Shown: positions 1-8,884, counted from the first letter of the stretch. The stretch: 64,000 nt of DNA from Lentilitoribacter sp039986595 (GCA_039986595.1 JBDWQJ010000005.1:496001-560000), one strand, 5' to 3'. The notes: generated by a model not told the origin, from the sequence alone. Made by a program: numbers and translations.

Positions 1-161
1 TCTGCTTCCAGCAGATCAATCGTATCTTTGTGCGTTTTGATTTCAGCCTCAAGCTTGCGAATTTCAGCGAGACGGTCTTCGGATTGATGTTTGATATGAA
101 ACGTATAACCGGTGGCAGCGAGAACTGCGACAATCAACAAAACTTCAAATGCACGAAACAT
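1..161 (-). CDS. ftsL: Cell division protein FtsL (partial, 3' end outside window)
   Basis: Only the first 53 or so codons lie in the window. The reading begins MFRAFEVLLIVAVLAATG, a short N-terminal membrane segment, and continues into a charged heptad-like stretch (roughly residues 25-53). That is the architecture of FtsL, the bitopic divisome protein that pairs with FtsB and FtsQ through a periplasmic coiled coil. The ATG directly follows the rsmH TAG stop with no gap, so the two are probably translationally coupled. The order mraZ-rsmH-ftsL is the conserved start of the division and cell-wall (dcw) cluster, which supports the call despite low sequence conservation in this family. Confidence 0.85.
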   Translation of the reverse strand, partial: MFRAFEVLLIVAVLAATGYTFHIKHQSEDRLAEIRKLEAEIKTHKDTIDLLEA

Positions 162-1193
162 CTAAACCAACCCCGCAACTTTTTTAAGTGGATATAGATT
201 TGGCAAGCCAAAGATTTTCATATCATCAGACCCGCAAAGTGCTTCTGTTCGAATGCCAGCACGAAGCTTGGCCGAACGCGCTCGCGGATTAATCTCAGCT
301 TCATGCTTACTTGCTGCAACCATTGGCTTTTTGCCCAATTGCACAAAGCTAGCTTCAGGCACTTCAATTTGCGGCAGATGCCGAGAGCCTGAAATCCTAC
401 CAAACCGATCTGTGAAAAACTTCTTCACTATGCGATCTTCTAAGGAATGAAATGTCACAACGACGAGCCGCCCACCGGGTTTAAGTGCCTTTTCTGCGGC
501 TAATAACGCCTGCGCCAACTGTCCCAATTCATCATTGATATAAATACGGAGCGCTTGAAAAACACGTGTTGCTGGATGAATGCGATCCGTCATTTTTCGC
601 GGCGCTGCATTAGATACAATTTTCGCTAATTGGCCAGTTGTCGTTATTGGCGCTTCAAGGCGCGCCTGTTCAATTGCGCGCGCAATCCGTCCAGCTTTTT
701 TCTCTTCGCCATAAAAGCCAAAAATCCGTGCAAGCTCGTTTGATTTCAGCGTATTGACCACATCGGCTGCGGTAACCCCATCTTGGGACATGCGCATATC
801 AAGCGGACCATCCTGCATGAATGAAAACCCGCGCTCAGCCTGATCGATCTGCATAGACGAGACACCAATATCAAGCACGAAACCATCTAGAGAACCCTCA
901 TCCACAATGTCGAGTATTTGAGAAAATTTTGCATGGTGCAGTTTTAACTGATCTGAAAATTCAGATTTAATACCATCAGAATTTGAGATAACTTCAGGGT
1001 CTTGATCCGTTGCGATAACATTTGCGCCCTTTTGCATAATTGCGCGTGAATATCCACCTGCACCAAAAGTGCCATCGAAAATAACTTTACCATTACTGGG
1101 ATCTAAAGCCTCGAGAACCTCCGAGAGAAGAACCGGAACATGACGAACTGGTCCGCCACTGACGTCTGTTGCCACATCGTCAAAACCCGTCAC
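162..1193 (-). CDS. rsmH: 16S rRNA (cytosine(1402)-N(4))-methyltransferase RsmH
   Basis: A 343-residue protein that N4-methylates C1402 in the decoding centre of 16S rRNA using S-adenosylmethionine. The N-terminus carries HVPVLLSEVLEAL, followed by the SAM-binding motif FDGTFGAGGYS; near the C-terminus are VVTFHSLEDRIVK and NPRARSAKLR, all RsmH hallmarks. I chose the GTG at 1193, which has a GAGGGA Shine-Dalgarno just upstream and gives the usual family length. The open frame extends upstream to 1823, but that extension lies out of frame across mraZ and does not look like protein. The gene follows mraZ after a 17-nt gap and abuts ftsL. Confidence 0.96.
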   Translation of the reverse strand: MTGFDDVATDVSGGPVRHVPVLLSEVLEALDPSNGKVIFDGTFGAGGYSRAIMQKGANVIATDQDPEVISNSDGIKSEFSDQLKLHHAKFSQILDIVDEGSLDGFVLDIGVSSMQIDQAERGFSFMQDGPLDMRMSQDGVTAADVVNTLKSNELARIFGFYGEEKKAGRIARAIEQARLEAPITTTGQLAKIVSNAAPRKMTDRIHPATRVFQALRIYINDELGQLAQALLAAEKALKPGGRLVVVTFHSLEDRIVKKFFTDRFGRISGSRHLPQIEVPEASFVQLGKKPMVAASKHEAEINPRARSAKLRAGIRTEALCGSDDMKIFGLPNLYPLKKVAGLV

Positions 1194-1210
1194 TATTCCG
1201 TTCCCTCGCC

Positions 1211-1651
1211 TCAGGTTGAACGAACCGATTGCTCCATTCGTTCGCGCCGGGTTTCGTCTTGCATTCTCGTCAATGCTGACGGCTCCCAGAGCTGAAAATA
1301 ATCGCCACGACCCACAAAGGTCACTTGATCTGTTATGCCGGCAAAGTCGCGAATGAAATCCGAGACTGCGAGCCGCCCTTCCCCATCGAGCTTCATGAAA
1401 ACGCCGCCACCGTGAATAAGCAGAGACATCTTGTTGGCGTCCGGAGAAAACGGATCGCCTTGATCTATATGTCGCTCGAAACGCTCCAGAACTTCGGGAC
1501 CAGCTATTGAAATCGCCGGAAACACAAAATCTTGAAACACATACAGATCTTGAATATCTAATCGTGTGAGAACAGTCCTGAATGCCGACGGAACCGATAC
1601 TCGCCCCTTCGCATCCACCTTCTTTGTCACTTGCGACAAAAACCTGTTCAT
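1211..1651 (-). CDS. mraZ: Transcriptional regulator MraZ
   Basis: A 146-residue protein made of two SpoVT/AbrB-like double-psi-beta barrel halves; the diagnostic stretch KKVDAKGRVSVPSAFR sits at about residues 10-25 and a second, related GEGRLAVSDFIRDF at about 90-103. MraZ forms a ring that binds TGGG repeats and regulates its own operon. It is the first gene of the dcw cluster and precedes rsmH by 17 nt. The cognate repeat array is visible about 160 bp upstream (1807-1841), which supports autoregulation. The start ATG at 1651 gives the family N-terminus (MNRFLSQ). Confidence 0.96.
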   Translation of the reverse strand: MNRFLSQVTKKVDAKGRVSVPSAFRTVLTRLDIQDLYVFQDFVFPAISIAGPEVLERFERHIDQGDPFSPDANKMSLLIHGGGVFMKLDGEGRLAVSDFIRDFAGITDQVTFVGRGDYFQLWEPSALTRMQDETRRERMEQSVRST

Positions 1652-1806
1652 TACGCTTTACTACAATCCCTTTTGAGCCAAATCGATGCTTTTGCCCCCA
1701 AGCAAAAGATCGCACACACGCCTGTGTTGTTCTGACACGATGATCGTAAATCACGTCGCTAAGACCTCTTTTCAGCGCCACAAATTTTTGACCATTTGAT
1801 GCATAT

Positions 1807-1841
1807 TGGGATAACATGGGCAAAATTGGGCGTCAATGGGA
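1807..1841 (+). promoter_or_regulatory. MraZ box array, four TGGGN repeats at 10-bp period
   Basis: On the plus strand TGGG starts at 1807, 1817, 1827 and 1837, each followed by one variable base and a 5-nt spacer (TGGGA, TGGGC, TGGGC, TGGGA). This is the TGGGN-N5 pattern recognised by MraZ, placed 156-190 bp upstream of the mraZ ATG. The repeats read in the opposite direction to mraZ. The rest of the 1652-1997 stretch has no gene; it also holds a CtrA-like TTAA-N7-TTAG at 1896-1910. Confidence 0.8.
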
Positions 1842-1997
1842 TTATATCTTTTATTAACGTTTCATTTCATTTCAATCATTCATAACTCGTTAAGATTAAC
1901 GAAGCGTTAGGATTCCTTCGTCAGCTGTGATTTAAACATGCGAAAACCAGCCCAAAAACAGATGTTTTCAGGCGGCAATTTTAGATAAGAAGTAAAA

Positions 1998-2403
1998 GTG
2001 TCAGTTGGCCTATAAGCCGGGTTCTGTTATTATTTTACCAATGGTAAAACTCATGCAACCATTCGTCTGGGGCGCCGTTTACACGGTAAAATTCGCCTCA
2101 AGCAACCTACCCGGATGACTAGCCTGGAAACTGCCGATGACAAGCACCACGCCATCCCTATTTGGTTTTGCTCCCGGTGGGGTTTACACTGCCACTCTCG
2201 TTACCGATCATGCGGTGGGCTCTTACCCCACCTTTTCACCCTTACCCATGAACCAAGAAGATCCGTAGGCGGTTTGTTTTCTGCTGCACTTTCCCTAGGG
2301 TCACCCCCGCCGGACGTTATCCGGCACCGTTATTCCATGGAGCCCGGACTTTCCTCCCTAAACTGCATTACACAATAAAGAGCGGTTGCCCGGCCAACTG
2401 ACA
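1998..2403 (-). ncRNA. rnpB: RNase P RNA, bacterial class A
   Basis: The catalytic RNA of ribonuclease P, which removes tRNA 5' leaders. On the minus strand the 5' end pairs with the 3' end through the P1 helix: GCCAACTGAC near 2393-2402 against GTCAGTTGGC at 2000-2009. Near the 5' end is the conserved GAGGAAAGTCCGGGCTCC (about 2342-2360) and near the 3' end the conserved AACCCGGCTTATAGG (about 2009-2024). Length of about 405 nt is typical for Alphaproteobacteria. An 87-residue open frame on the opposite strand inside it is a by-product. Exact ends are estimated from the P1 pairing. Confidence 0.96.
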
Positions 2404-2471
2404 CGTGGCTCACTATAGCATATTCAAACCAAATACTAGAAGCAGAGCATTATATTTGCTGTAAGAAACAG

Positions 2472-3005
2472 CTACTTCAATATAGCCTTAACGCGCTGGC
2501 AATATTTTGCCGAGACAGGGTTCATTCGTTTCGCATAATGACCCGCGTTATATTTCAAAATCGCCCCACAAGTAGTGCCACCACCTCGGCGATATGCTTC
2601 ACCTAAATACTTCATACCAAACGCGATGTTATTTTCAGGATGATACAGGTTTTTTGTGGAACCGGAATATCCCATACCGCGTGCTGTTGCAGGCTTGATC
2701 TGCATAAGACCAACTTCACCCGCTGCACCGCGAGCATTGGCGTTGTAATTACTTTCGATCTTAACAACGGCCCGCGCTAGAGACACGGGCACACCGTTTT
2801 TCTTTGCATGTTTTTGGATGAGCTTATCGTATGGTAACCCAGTATAGCCTGCGGCTGAGCTTTTTGAAGTTGTTTTTTTCGTAGTACTCTTTTTAACCGA
2901 CGATGTCTTTGTGGATTTATCGACACCTTTGTCGCTGCTTGTGGTTTGGCAAGCAGATAGCATGAGCGCGCTGCCAAGAAGGCAGGCCGTGACCAAAACT
3001 CTCAT
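2472..3005 (-). CDS. Lytic transglycosylase lipoprotein (SLT/GH23)
   Basis: A 177-residue peptidoglycan lytic transglycosylase predicted to be lipid-anchored. I start it at the ATG at 3005, which has AAGGAA upstream and opens directly into a signal peptide ending in the lipobox LSAC (Cys19); an upstream in-frame ATG at 3050 would bury that signal. A Ser/Thr/Lys-rich linker (about 20-50) leads to the GH23 domain: the catalytic Glu in VVKIESNYN, then GEVGLMQIKPATARGMG, and the C-terminal LKYNAGHY. The reaction cleaves the MurNAc-GlcNAc bond to give 1,6-anhydro ends. It precedes rnpB and follows the amidase gene at a distance of 142 bp. Confidence 0.9.
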   Translation of the reverse strand: MRVLVTACLLGSALMLSACQTTSSDKGVDKSTKTSSVKKSTTKKTTSKSSAAGYTGLPYDKLIQKHAKKNGVPVSLARAVVKIESNYNANARGAAGEVGLMQIKPATARGMGYSGSTKNLYHPENNIAFGMKYLGEAYRRGGGTTCGAILKYNAGHYAKRMNPVSAKYCQRVKAILK

Positions 3006-3147
3006 CAAAAATTCCTTAAATTGTCTTGTAAATCTGCGAACTAATCGCAAGATGTTTATTGCGCCTCTAAACGGCGAAAATCCGTCTAAAATGTGGCACT
3101 GCGGTAAACATGTGTTTCAAAAACATGAAAAAGCAAACAATTCGCGA

Positions 3148-3909
3148 TCAAGACAGCGCAGATAGCAAACGATGAAGCGTTTCAATCGTCGACATATCGG
3201 CAATCCCATCAACTTTTTCTGGGCGAAAATGCCGTTGAAATGCGATAATATCCTGCTCTGTGCGCTCGTCGAATTCACCAGTTATTTCCGTTCCATAACC
3301 ATAAAGCGATAACATCGATTGCAATGCTTCTATCGGTTGACCGGTTTCACCACGCATAAAATAACGCCCGCTACGAATAGGTGAAGGATCAACCAAATGC
3401 CCAATACCTTGGGCATGTAATTCAGGCCACGGAAACCATTCACCAGGATCACGCTTGCGCCCCGGTGCGATGTCTGAGTGACCCAGCACTCGTTCGGGCA
3501 CAATATTGTGCCGATCAATAATAGATTTTGACAATTCAATCACGGATACAATTTGCGCTTGAGGGAATTCTGGGCAACCAAACTCATGACCTTGATTAGC
3601 AATCTCAATCCCAATCGAGCGAGAATTGATATCGCTCTCGCCCTTCCAGATACTTTGGCCTGCATGCCAGGCACGGTCTTGTTCGCGAACCATTTGCGTA
3701 ATTTCGCCAGCATCATCGATCAGATAATGCGCCGACACCTGGGATTCTTCGATACATAACCAATCGCGCGCGGCAATTGCCGTTTCCATAGCGGTATAAT
3801 GCAAAATGAGCATATCTGGTCCATCAACCCCACGTCTTTCACCAAAATTGGGGGATGGATGCACGATTGCACCCTTATAATCAGGTTCAAAATTAGCTGC
3901 CGATGACAT
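3148..3909 (-). CDS. N-acetylmuramoyl-L-alanine amidase, AmiD/AmpD type
   Basis: A 253-residue zinc amidase of the Amidase_2 (PGRP-like) family, which cuts the bond between N-acetylmuramic acid and L-alanine of the stem peptide. Candidate zinc ligands are His37 (LILHYTAME), His144 (LGHSDIAPG) and Asp154. A peptidoglycan-binding domain occupies about residues 190-250 (IEALQSMLSLYGYGTEITG). No signal peptide is obvious, so it may act in the cytoplasm on recycled muropeptides like AmpD, or be exported by an unrecognised route. Its ATG overlaps the stop of the upstream TerB/DnaJ gene by one base (TAATG), indicating translational coupling. Confidence 0.9.
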   Translation of the reverse strand: MSSAANFEPDYKGAIVHPSPNFGERRGVDGPDMLILHYTAMETAIAARDWLCIEESQVSAHYLIDDAGEITQMVREQDRAWHAGQSIWKGESDINSRSIGIEIANQGHEFGCPEFPQAQIVSVIELSKSIIDRHNIVPERVLGHSDIAPGRKRDPGEWFPWPELHAQGIGHLVDPSPIRSGRYFMRGETGQPIEALQSMLSLYGYGTEITGEFDERTEQDIIAFQRHFRPEKVDGIADMSTIETLHRLLSALS

Positions 3910-4619
3910 TAACCGGGAACCTGCATCTTCTTCACCGCTTCAAAAGCCAAATTCAATTTTGCCATACGCTCACCTGCCATAGATAAAAACTCGTCCGGCA
4001 CCCCGCGAGCACGCAAGTTATCAGGGTGGCTCTTTTTAGCCAGTTCACGATATCGACGTTTTATCTCGTCAAACGGCGTGTTTTTGGTCACACCCAATAC
4101 TGCAAATGGATCCATCCCATCTGGATGGACATGGCGGGCAGAAATTTGAGAGAAATGCGCTTCATCCAAACCAAAAATCTCAGCAACGTGCTGGAGAAGC
4201 TGTTCTTCACGCTCATGAATGACGCCGTCAGCTTTTGCAATGTGATAAAGACCATCCAAAACATCTTGTAAGACAGGACAATTGCTATCGCCCGAGCTAC
4301 AAAGGCCCGATAACCGCGTCGCATAGATCTCGTAACCTGCAACATCTTGTTTGGCTAAATTATATAGCCTTGAAACATGCGCGGCTTCATCCTCAGGAAT
4401 TTCAAAAATATCTTGGAATGCTGCAACCTCGGATTCCGTCACAACGCCGTCAGCCTTTGCCATTTTGGCAGACAATGCAATAATCGCAACAGAAAAGGCG
4501 ACCTTACGGCGCGTTTCAGGATCACCCTCAAACGCAGTTCTAACGGCTTCTACAATGCTGGAGACAATACTTTTTGCGGTTTCGCCGACTTTATCTAAAA
4601 TTTCACAAATCGATAACAT
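3909..4619 (-). CDS. TerB-like / DnaJ domain co-chaperone (DjlA-like)
   Basis: A 236-residue protein with a TerB-like helical region (about 30-150; FSVAIIALSAKMAKADGVVT and a second ADGVIHEREEQLL) followed by a C-terminal J domain (about 168-230) with the Hsp70-stimulating HPD at 198-200. This is the DjlA-type arrangement, but the membrane segment of E. coli DjlA is missing. The ATG at 4619 was chosen; the frame can extend five codons to a TTG at 4634. Neither start has a strong Shine-Dalgarno. It is coupled to the amidase gene, as in many Rhizobiales, but the functional connection between the two is unknown. Confidence 0.85.
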   Translation of the reverse strand: MLSICEILDKVGETAKSIVSSIVEAVRTAFEGDPETRRKVAFSVAIIALSAKMAKADGVVTESEVAAFQDIFEIPEDEAAHVSRLYNLAKQDVAGYEIYATRLSGLCSSGDSNCPVLQDVLDGLYHIAKADGVIHEREEQLLQHVAEIFGLDEAHFSQISARHVHPDGMDPFAVLGVTKNTPFDEIKRRYRELAKKSHPDNLRARGVPDEFLSMAGERMAKLNLAFEAVKKMQVPG

Positions 4620-4707
4620 GCGAATTCTATACAATAATACTCATGTATTATCGAGCAAAATCTGCAATGGTTCACCAGATAGTGAACGAATGCTTATCCT
4701 TGTTCCG

Positions 4708-6186
4708 CTAAACTGCGCGCTTGGCACTACCGACAATATCGCCCTTGACCAACAGGCGCTTGAACTCCATCAGACATTTAACCTGTTCTGCATGTTCAAC
4801 GCCATGCAGAATAACGCGCAAATTCATACAATCAGCTAGTCGCACGAGATTGACCAGCAACTCATAAGAACTCTCATCAAAAGCAATGTTTTTCACCCAG
4901 CTTTTACCAAGGATCAAATATGTATTTTTAAGCTTTTTACCAAAGCCGAAATTACTGATATCACCGCTAAACCCTTGCGATGCAATTCGCACGCCAAGCT
5001 TGATTAATTCATCAAGACTATTTTCCACCAGTTTTGCATTATCAGTCCGGTGAAGTGTATCAAATGAGAACACAAAATCATGACCTGTAAGCTTGTGTTG
5101 TTTAAGAAGGTCAGCGAAATAACTTGGGAATGTCGGGTCAAGTAACTGATCAGAATCTAGATGCAAAACCACAGTTTTACGTTGCGTCCATTCAGCCATT
5201 GTTTTCATCGCGGTTTCTAAGATGGCACGATCGAATTGAACAATAAGCCCTGTTTCTTTCAATATCTGAGTATATTGGCTATCAGAAAAATCCCCGAATT
5301 CAGGATTTCTGCTTTTGGCTGATACATCAAACATTGAAAAAGCCAAATCAGAAGCATAGGCGATTGGCTGAAATTCCAAATCAAAATCAGCGGTAAAAAT
5401 CATTTTACGCAAGGCTTGCTTGAAATCATGCTTTAAGCGTGTCTCTTGCTCCATTTGCTCACAAAAAAATCGATGAGCAGAGCCTGATACGGTCTTTGCC
5501 TTGTAGAGCGCCATGTCGGCTCGCTGTAACAATGAACCGATATTATCATCACTTTCACGAGCCCAAGTTACACCAACGCTACCGCCGCCCTCGATCTCAG
5601 ACTGATCAATTTGATAAGGCTGCGACAAACCCTGAATAAGCTTTTCGCAAAACTCTTCAACCTGAACAAAGCTCGGACCGCCATTCCAAGTGATGACAAA
5701 TTCATCTCCACCCAATCGATAACATTTCACCTGCGTTGAGGATAACATAGACAAACGAGACCCCAATTCACACAGCATTTTATCACCTGCAGCATGACCA
5801 AGCGTATCGTTGATAAATTTGAAGCGATCAAGATCAAGCAGCATCAAAGCGCATCGATCTTCTTTCAAATAAGGCTTGTTAAAAAGCGCTTTCGTGTCTT
5901 CGATCAGTCCTCGTCTATTGCGAAGGCCGGTAAGCTGGTCTTGATAAGCAATCTGTTCAAGTTCCTGAACCTCATTCCCCTTAGACATTTCAGCTATATG
6001 TGCGGACATTGGAATACCACTTGCAGCCAAAAACGGGTGAATATCCACCATTTGGTTTGCAGCCAAAGAAAAATCACCAACAATCAATCCAAGAATTGCC
6101 AGTGCAAACAAACCCAATAATATCATCGCCGGGCGCACGTAACCATCACGCGCATACTGATCCAGCGGAAACCATTTTAACTTCAT
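4708..6186 (-). CDS. GGDEF protein with degenerate EAL domain
   Basis: A 492-residue membrane-anchored cyclic-di-GMP protein. A membrane helix lies at about residues 20-40, then a GGDEF domain with the intact motif GGDEF at 159-163 and DLDRFKFINDTLGHAAGD upstream, so it may be an active diguanylate cyclase. The product-inhibition RxxD site is not present upstream of GGDEF. The C-terminal EAL-like domain starts LEFQPIA at about 270, but the EAL motif is replaced by FDVS (about 286-289) and the DDFG-type loop by QGFSGDI, so phosphodiesterase activity is unlikely. I start at 6186 because GGGAG lies 9 nt upstream; an in-frame ATG exists at 6201. Confidence 0.88.
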   Translation of the reverse strand: MKLKWFPLDQYARDGYVRPAMILLGLFALAILGLIVGDFSLAANQMVDIHPFLAASGIPMSAHIAEMSKGNEVQELEQIAYQDQLTGLRNRRGLIEDTKALFNKPYLKEDRCALMLLDLDRFKFINDTLGHAAGDKMLCELGSRLSMLSSTQVKCYRLGGDEFVITWNGGPSFVQVEEFCEKLIQGLSQPYQIDQSEIEGGGSVGVTWARESDDNIGSLLQRADMALYKAKTVSGSAHRFFCEQMEQETRLKHDFKQALRKMIFTADFDLEFQPIAYASDLAFSMFDVSAKSRNPEFGDFSDSQYTQILKETGLIVQFDRAILETAMKTMAEWTQRKTVVLHLDSDQLLDPTFPSYFADLLKQHKLTGHDFVFSFDTLHRTDNAKLVENSLDELIKLGVRIASQGFSGDISNFGFGKKLKNTYLILGKSWVKNIAFDESSYELLVNLVRLADCMNLRVILHGVEHAEQVKCLMEFKRLLVKGDIVGSAKRAV

Positions 6187-6399
6187 GTTAAACGCTCCCA
6201 TTCGCGCTGGAAGATATCACCATCAAGTTTAATCAATTATTACTTGGGGTAAGGAGCTGTGATGTTGATATCATTTATGGTTAATGAAATATTAAGCCTC
6301 ACCAAGCATCTATGGGCCAGCACGCGCCAAACTATGGCCAACTTGATGATAGAACTATAGACTTGGTGCAAGGAATCAAACTGATGTGGGAGAGCTGGT

Positions 6400-7608
6400 T
6401 TGCCATTATTTTCTAACAAAACTTTATCATTACTAGTTGCGACAGGAATTTTCGCAGGGTTTTCTGTCCTACCAACCCAAGCGCAAGCAGCAGCGTGCGG
6501 GGGAAAACTTTCAACCTTTTTAAACGGGGTCAAGAAAGAAGCCATCGCAGAGGGCATTAGTAAAAAGGCAGTCAATGCTGCTTTAAAAAATGCGCAAATC
6601 AGCAAGAAAGTTTTATCACGTGATCGTGCACAAGGCGTTTTCAAACAAACATTCTTAGAGTTTTCACGACGCTCTGTAAGCCAAAACCGCTTAGACCACG
6701 GCGCTAAAAACCTTCGAAAATACGCATCCACCTTTAAACGCGCTGAACAAGAGTTTGGTGTATCTTCTCCTGTCATTGCAGCTTTTTGGGGTTTAGAAAC
6801 AGACTTTGGCGCTTTCCAGGGTGATTTTAACACAATGAACGCATTGGTGACATTGGCACATGATTGTCGTCGCCCAGAGCTGTTTAGACCACAGCTTATC
6901 GCCGCCATCAAAATGGTTGAATTGGGTGATCTATCCCCATCAGGAACAACAGGCGCATGGGCTGGTGAAATTGGCCAAGTTCAAATGCTGCCAGAAGATA
7001 TTGTGCGCTATGGAACCGATGGTGATGGTGACGGGCATGTGAAATTGAAAAAGAGTTCACCAGATGCGATTTTAACTGCGGCTGCGTTCATTCAAAGCCT
7101 CGGCTGGCAACCCAACCAACCTTGGATCATGGAAATCACGCTTCCAGGTGGTGCGTTTCCTTATGAAAAATCAGGATTAAGAAAAGGCATGACCACCGGT
7201 GACTGGGCTAGCCTTGGTGTAACGGCAAGAAACGGCAACTTACCCAATGCCTCTCTCCCAGCCGATTTGCTCCTACCACAAGGGCGCAAAGGACCTGCCT
7301 TCCTCGCATTCCCAAATTTTGATATTTATCTAGAATGGAACAAAAGCTTCATCTACACAACGTCCGCAGCCTATTTCGCGACGCGCCTTGGTGGAGCCAA
7401 ACGCTATAATGCAGGTAATCCGGATCAAGGTTTAAGTGATGCGCAAATGAAGCAACTTCAAAACAAACTTGTTGCACGCGGATATGATGTTGGCAAAATC
7501 GATGGCATTCTTGGCAGTAAATCACGCGCTGCCGTGCAAGCTGAACAATTGAGACTTGGTATGCCTGCGGATGCTTGGCCAACACCTAGCTTACTAAGTA
7601 AGTTGTAG
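6400..7608 (+). CDS. Lytic murein transglycosylase (MltB family) with peptidoglycan-binding domain
   Basis: A 402-residue periplasmic transglycosylase of the SLT_2/MltB family. The start is a TTG at 6400 with GGGAGAG six bases upstream; the nearby ATG at 6383 is in another frame. A signal peptide runs to about residue 30 (PTQAQA-A). The catalytic Glu is Glu133 in FWGLETDFGAFQG, and GEIGQVQMLPEDIVRYG is the family substrate-binding segment. A C-terminal peptidoglycan-binding domain covers about 345-402 (LQNKLVARGYDVGKIDGILG). It is followed after 6 nt by the amidase gene, but there is no clear functional link. Confidence 0.92.
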   Translation: MPLFSNKTLSLLVATGIFAGFSVLPTQAQAAACGGKLSTFLNGVKKEAIAEGISKKAVNAALKNAQISKKVLSRDRAQGVFKQTFLEFSRRSVSQNRLDHGAKNLRKYASTFKRAEQEFGVSSPVIAAFWGLETDFGAFQGDFNTMNALVTLAHDCRRPELFRPQLIAAIKMVELGDLSPSGTTGAWAGEIGQVQMLPEDIVRYGTDGDGDGHVKLKKSSPDAILTAAAFIQSLGWQPNQPWIMEITLPGGAFPYEKSGLRKGMTTGDWASLGVTARNGNLPNASLPADLLLPQGRKGPAFLAFPNFDIYLEWNKSFIYTTSAAYFATRLGGAKRYNAGNPDQGLSDAQMKQLQNKLVARGYDVGKIDGILGSKSRAAVQAEQLRLGMPADAWPTPSLLSKL

Positions 7609-7614
7609 AAACGT

Positions 7615-8880
7615 ATGTCCGCATTTGCACCGCAATCGCTGCGCGCTTACCTTTATGATCGGGATCAAAATAACGTTGATCCCGACGATATTTTGCAACG
7701 CTCGTGGAACCGTGTGGATGAGGTCGAGCAAGATGTAAAAGCTTTTGCATGCTTATCGGATAAAACGCAATCTGCCTCAAAAGGTCCTCTAGCGGGCATC
7801 GCAGTTGGCGTGAAAGATATTTTCGACACCCACAATTTACCAACTGAGTATGGCAGTGAGATTTATCAAGGTCATCAACCTAAAACAGATGCTGCAATTG
7901 TTGATATGTTGCGTGCAAAAGGCGCTTCTATAATTGGGAAAACAACAACAACTGAGTTTGCCTTTTTCAAACCGACAAAAACCAATAACCCCAATAATTT
8001 AGATTATTCGCCTGGCGGCTCATCCGCAGGTTCTGCAGCTTCAGTTGCCTCCGGCTTGGTCACTGCAGCGATTGGCACGCAAACAGGCGGGTCTATTGTT
8101 AGACCAGCAGCATTTTGCGGGGTTGCAGGGTTTAAACCCAGCTATCGGATCTTACCAACCACAGGCATGAAGTATTTTGCACAGAGTCTTGATACCGCAG
8201 GAATCTTTGCAAAGTCAGTCACTGACGTAGCAACCTTCACCAGCATTCTGACAGATCGGGACCTTCAGGTCGAAGATATAAATCCATCCGATATCCGGAT
8301 TGGGATCTATCAAAATGATATCTTGTCAGACGCAAGCGACGATATGATAAGCGCACTCGAAGCTGCTGCTTCTATGGCCGAAAAAGCAGGGTTTAAAGTC
8401 ACAACACTTATCGAGCCGGAAGAGCTGAAAAAGGCTCACGCGCTTCATACCACAATTCAATGTTTTGAAGCAGCACAAGCCTTGGGGTCGGAATTCGCAC
8501 TTTATCCTGACCTTTTAAGCGATAAGATCAAGGAAGCGATAAATGAAGGGATGGCAATTACACCTGCTGAATACGATAATGCCCGCAGATCAGCTAAGAA
8601 CGCACGCCGCAAAACGCATTCGCTTTATGATGAGGTAGATATTATTCTAACGCCTTCTGCACCCGGTGCTGCTCCTAAGGGTTTTGCAACAACTGGCATA
8701 GCGACATTTAATAAATTATGGACGCTCATGGGCAGTCCATGCGTGAACATTCCTGCATTTAGAGACGCGGACAACTTGCCTCTTGGCATTCAGGTGGTAG
8801 GGAAATTTGGGCAAGACAAACGGACCCTCTCCATTGCCCATGCATTGGAGACAAACTTTAACCTGTCTGCTTTATCCTGA
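7615..8880 (+). CDS. Amidase signature family hydrolase
   Basis: A 421-residue amidase of the amidase signature superfamily, which uses a Ser-cisSer-Lys triad. The triad is visible: Lys67 in GIAVGVKDIF, the cis-Ser in the GGSSAGS at 134-140, and the nucleophile Ser160 in GTQTGGSIVRPA. The substrate cannot be read from the sequence; relatives include GatA, aryl-malonamidases and AtzF-type allophanate hydrolases. It is not likely to be GatA, since no gatC or gatB is near and the C-terminus is shorter than usual for GatA. It begins 6 nt after the transglycosylase stop and lacks a clear Shine-Dalgarno, so it may depend on coupling. Confidence 0.88.
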   Translation: MSAFAPQSLRAYLYDRDQNNVDPDDILQRSWNRVDEVEQDVKAFACLSDKTQSASKGPLAGIAVGVKDIFDTHNLPTEYGSEIYQGHQPKTDAAIVDMLRAKGASIIGKTTTTEFAFFKPTKTNNPNNLDYSPGGSSAGSAASVASGLVTAAIGTQTGGSIVRPAAFCGVAGFKPSYRILPTTGMKYFAQSLDTAGIFAKSVTDVATFTSILTDRDLQVEDINPSDIRIGIYQNDILSDASDDMISALEAAASMAEKAGFKVTTLIEPEELKKAHALHTTIQCFEAAQALGSEFALYPDLLSDKIKEAINEGMAITPAEYDNARRSAKNARRKTHSLYDEVDIILTPSAPGAAPKGFATTGIATFNKLWTLMGSPCVNIPAFRDADNLPLGIQVVGKFGQDKRTLSIAHALETNFNLSALS

Positions 8881-8884
8881 CTGC

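Noticed and set aside
1194..1823. N-terminal extension of the rsmH frame by about 210 residues
   Set aside because: It runs out of frame across mraZ, is Arg/Ser-rich without domain character, and a GTG with a good Shine-Dalgarno gives the normal RsmH length.
2115..2378. 87-residue open frame on the plus strand
   Set aside because: It lies antisense inside RNase P RNA, whose conserved sequence and P1 pairing explain the region.
6240..6911. 223-residue open frame on the minus strand
   Set aside because: It is antisense to the mltB-like gene, which has a signal peptide and catalytic motifs in its frame.
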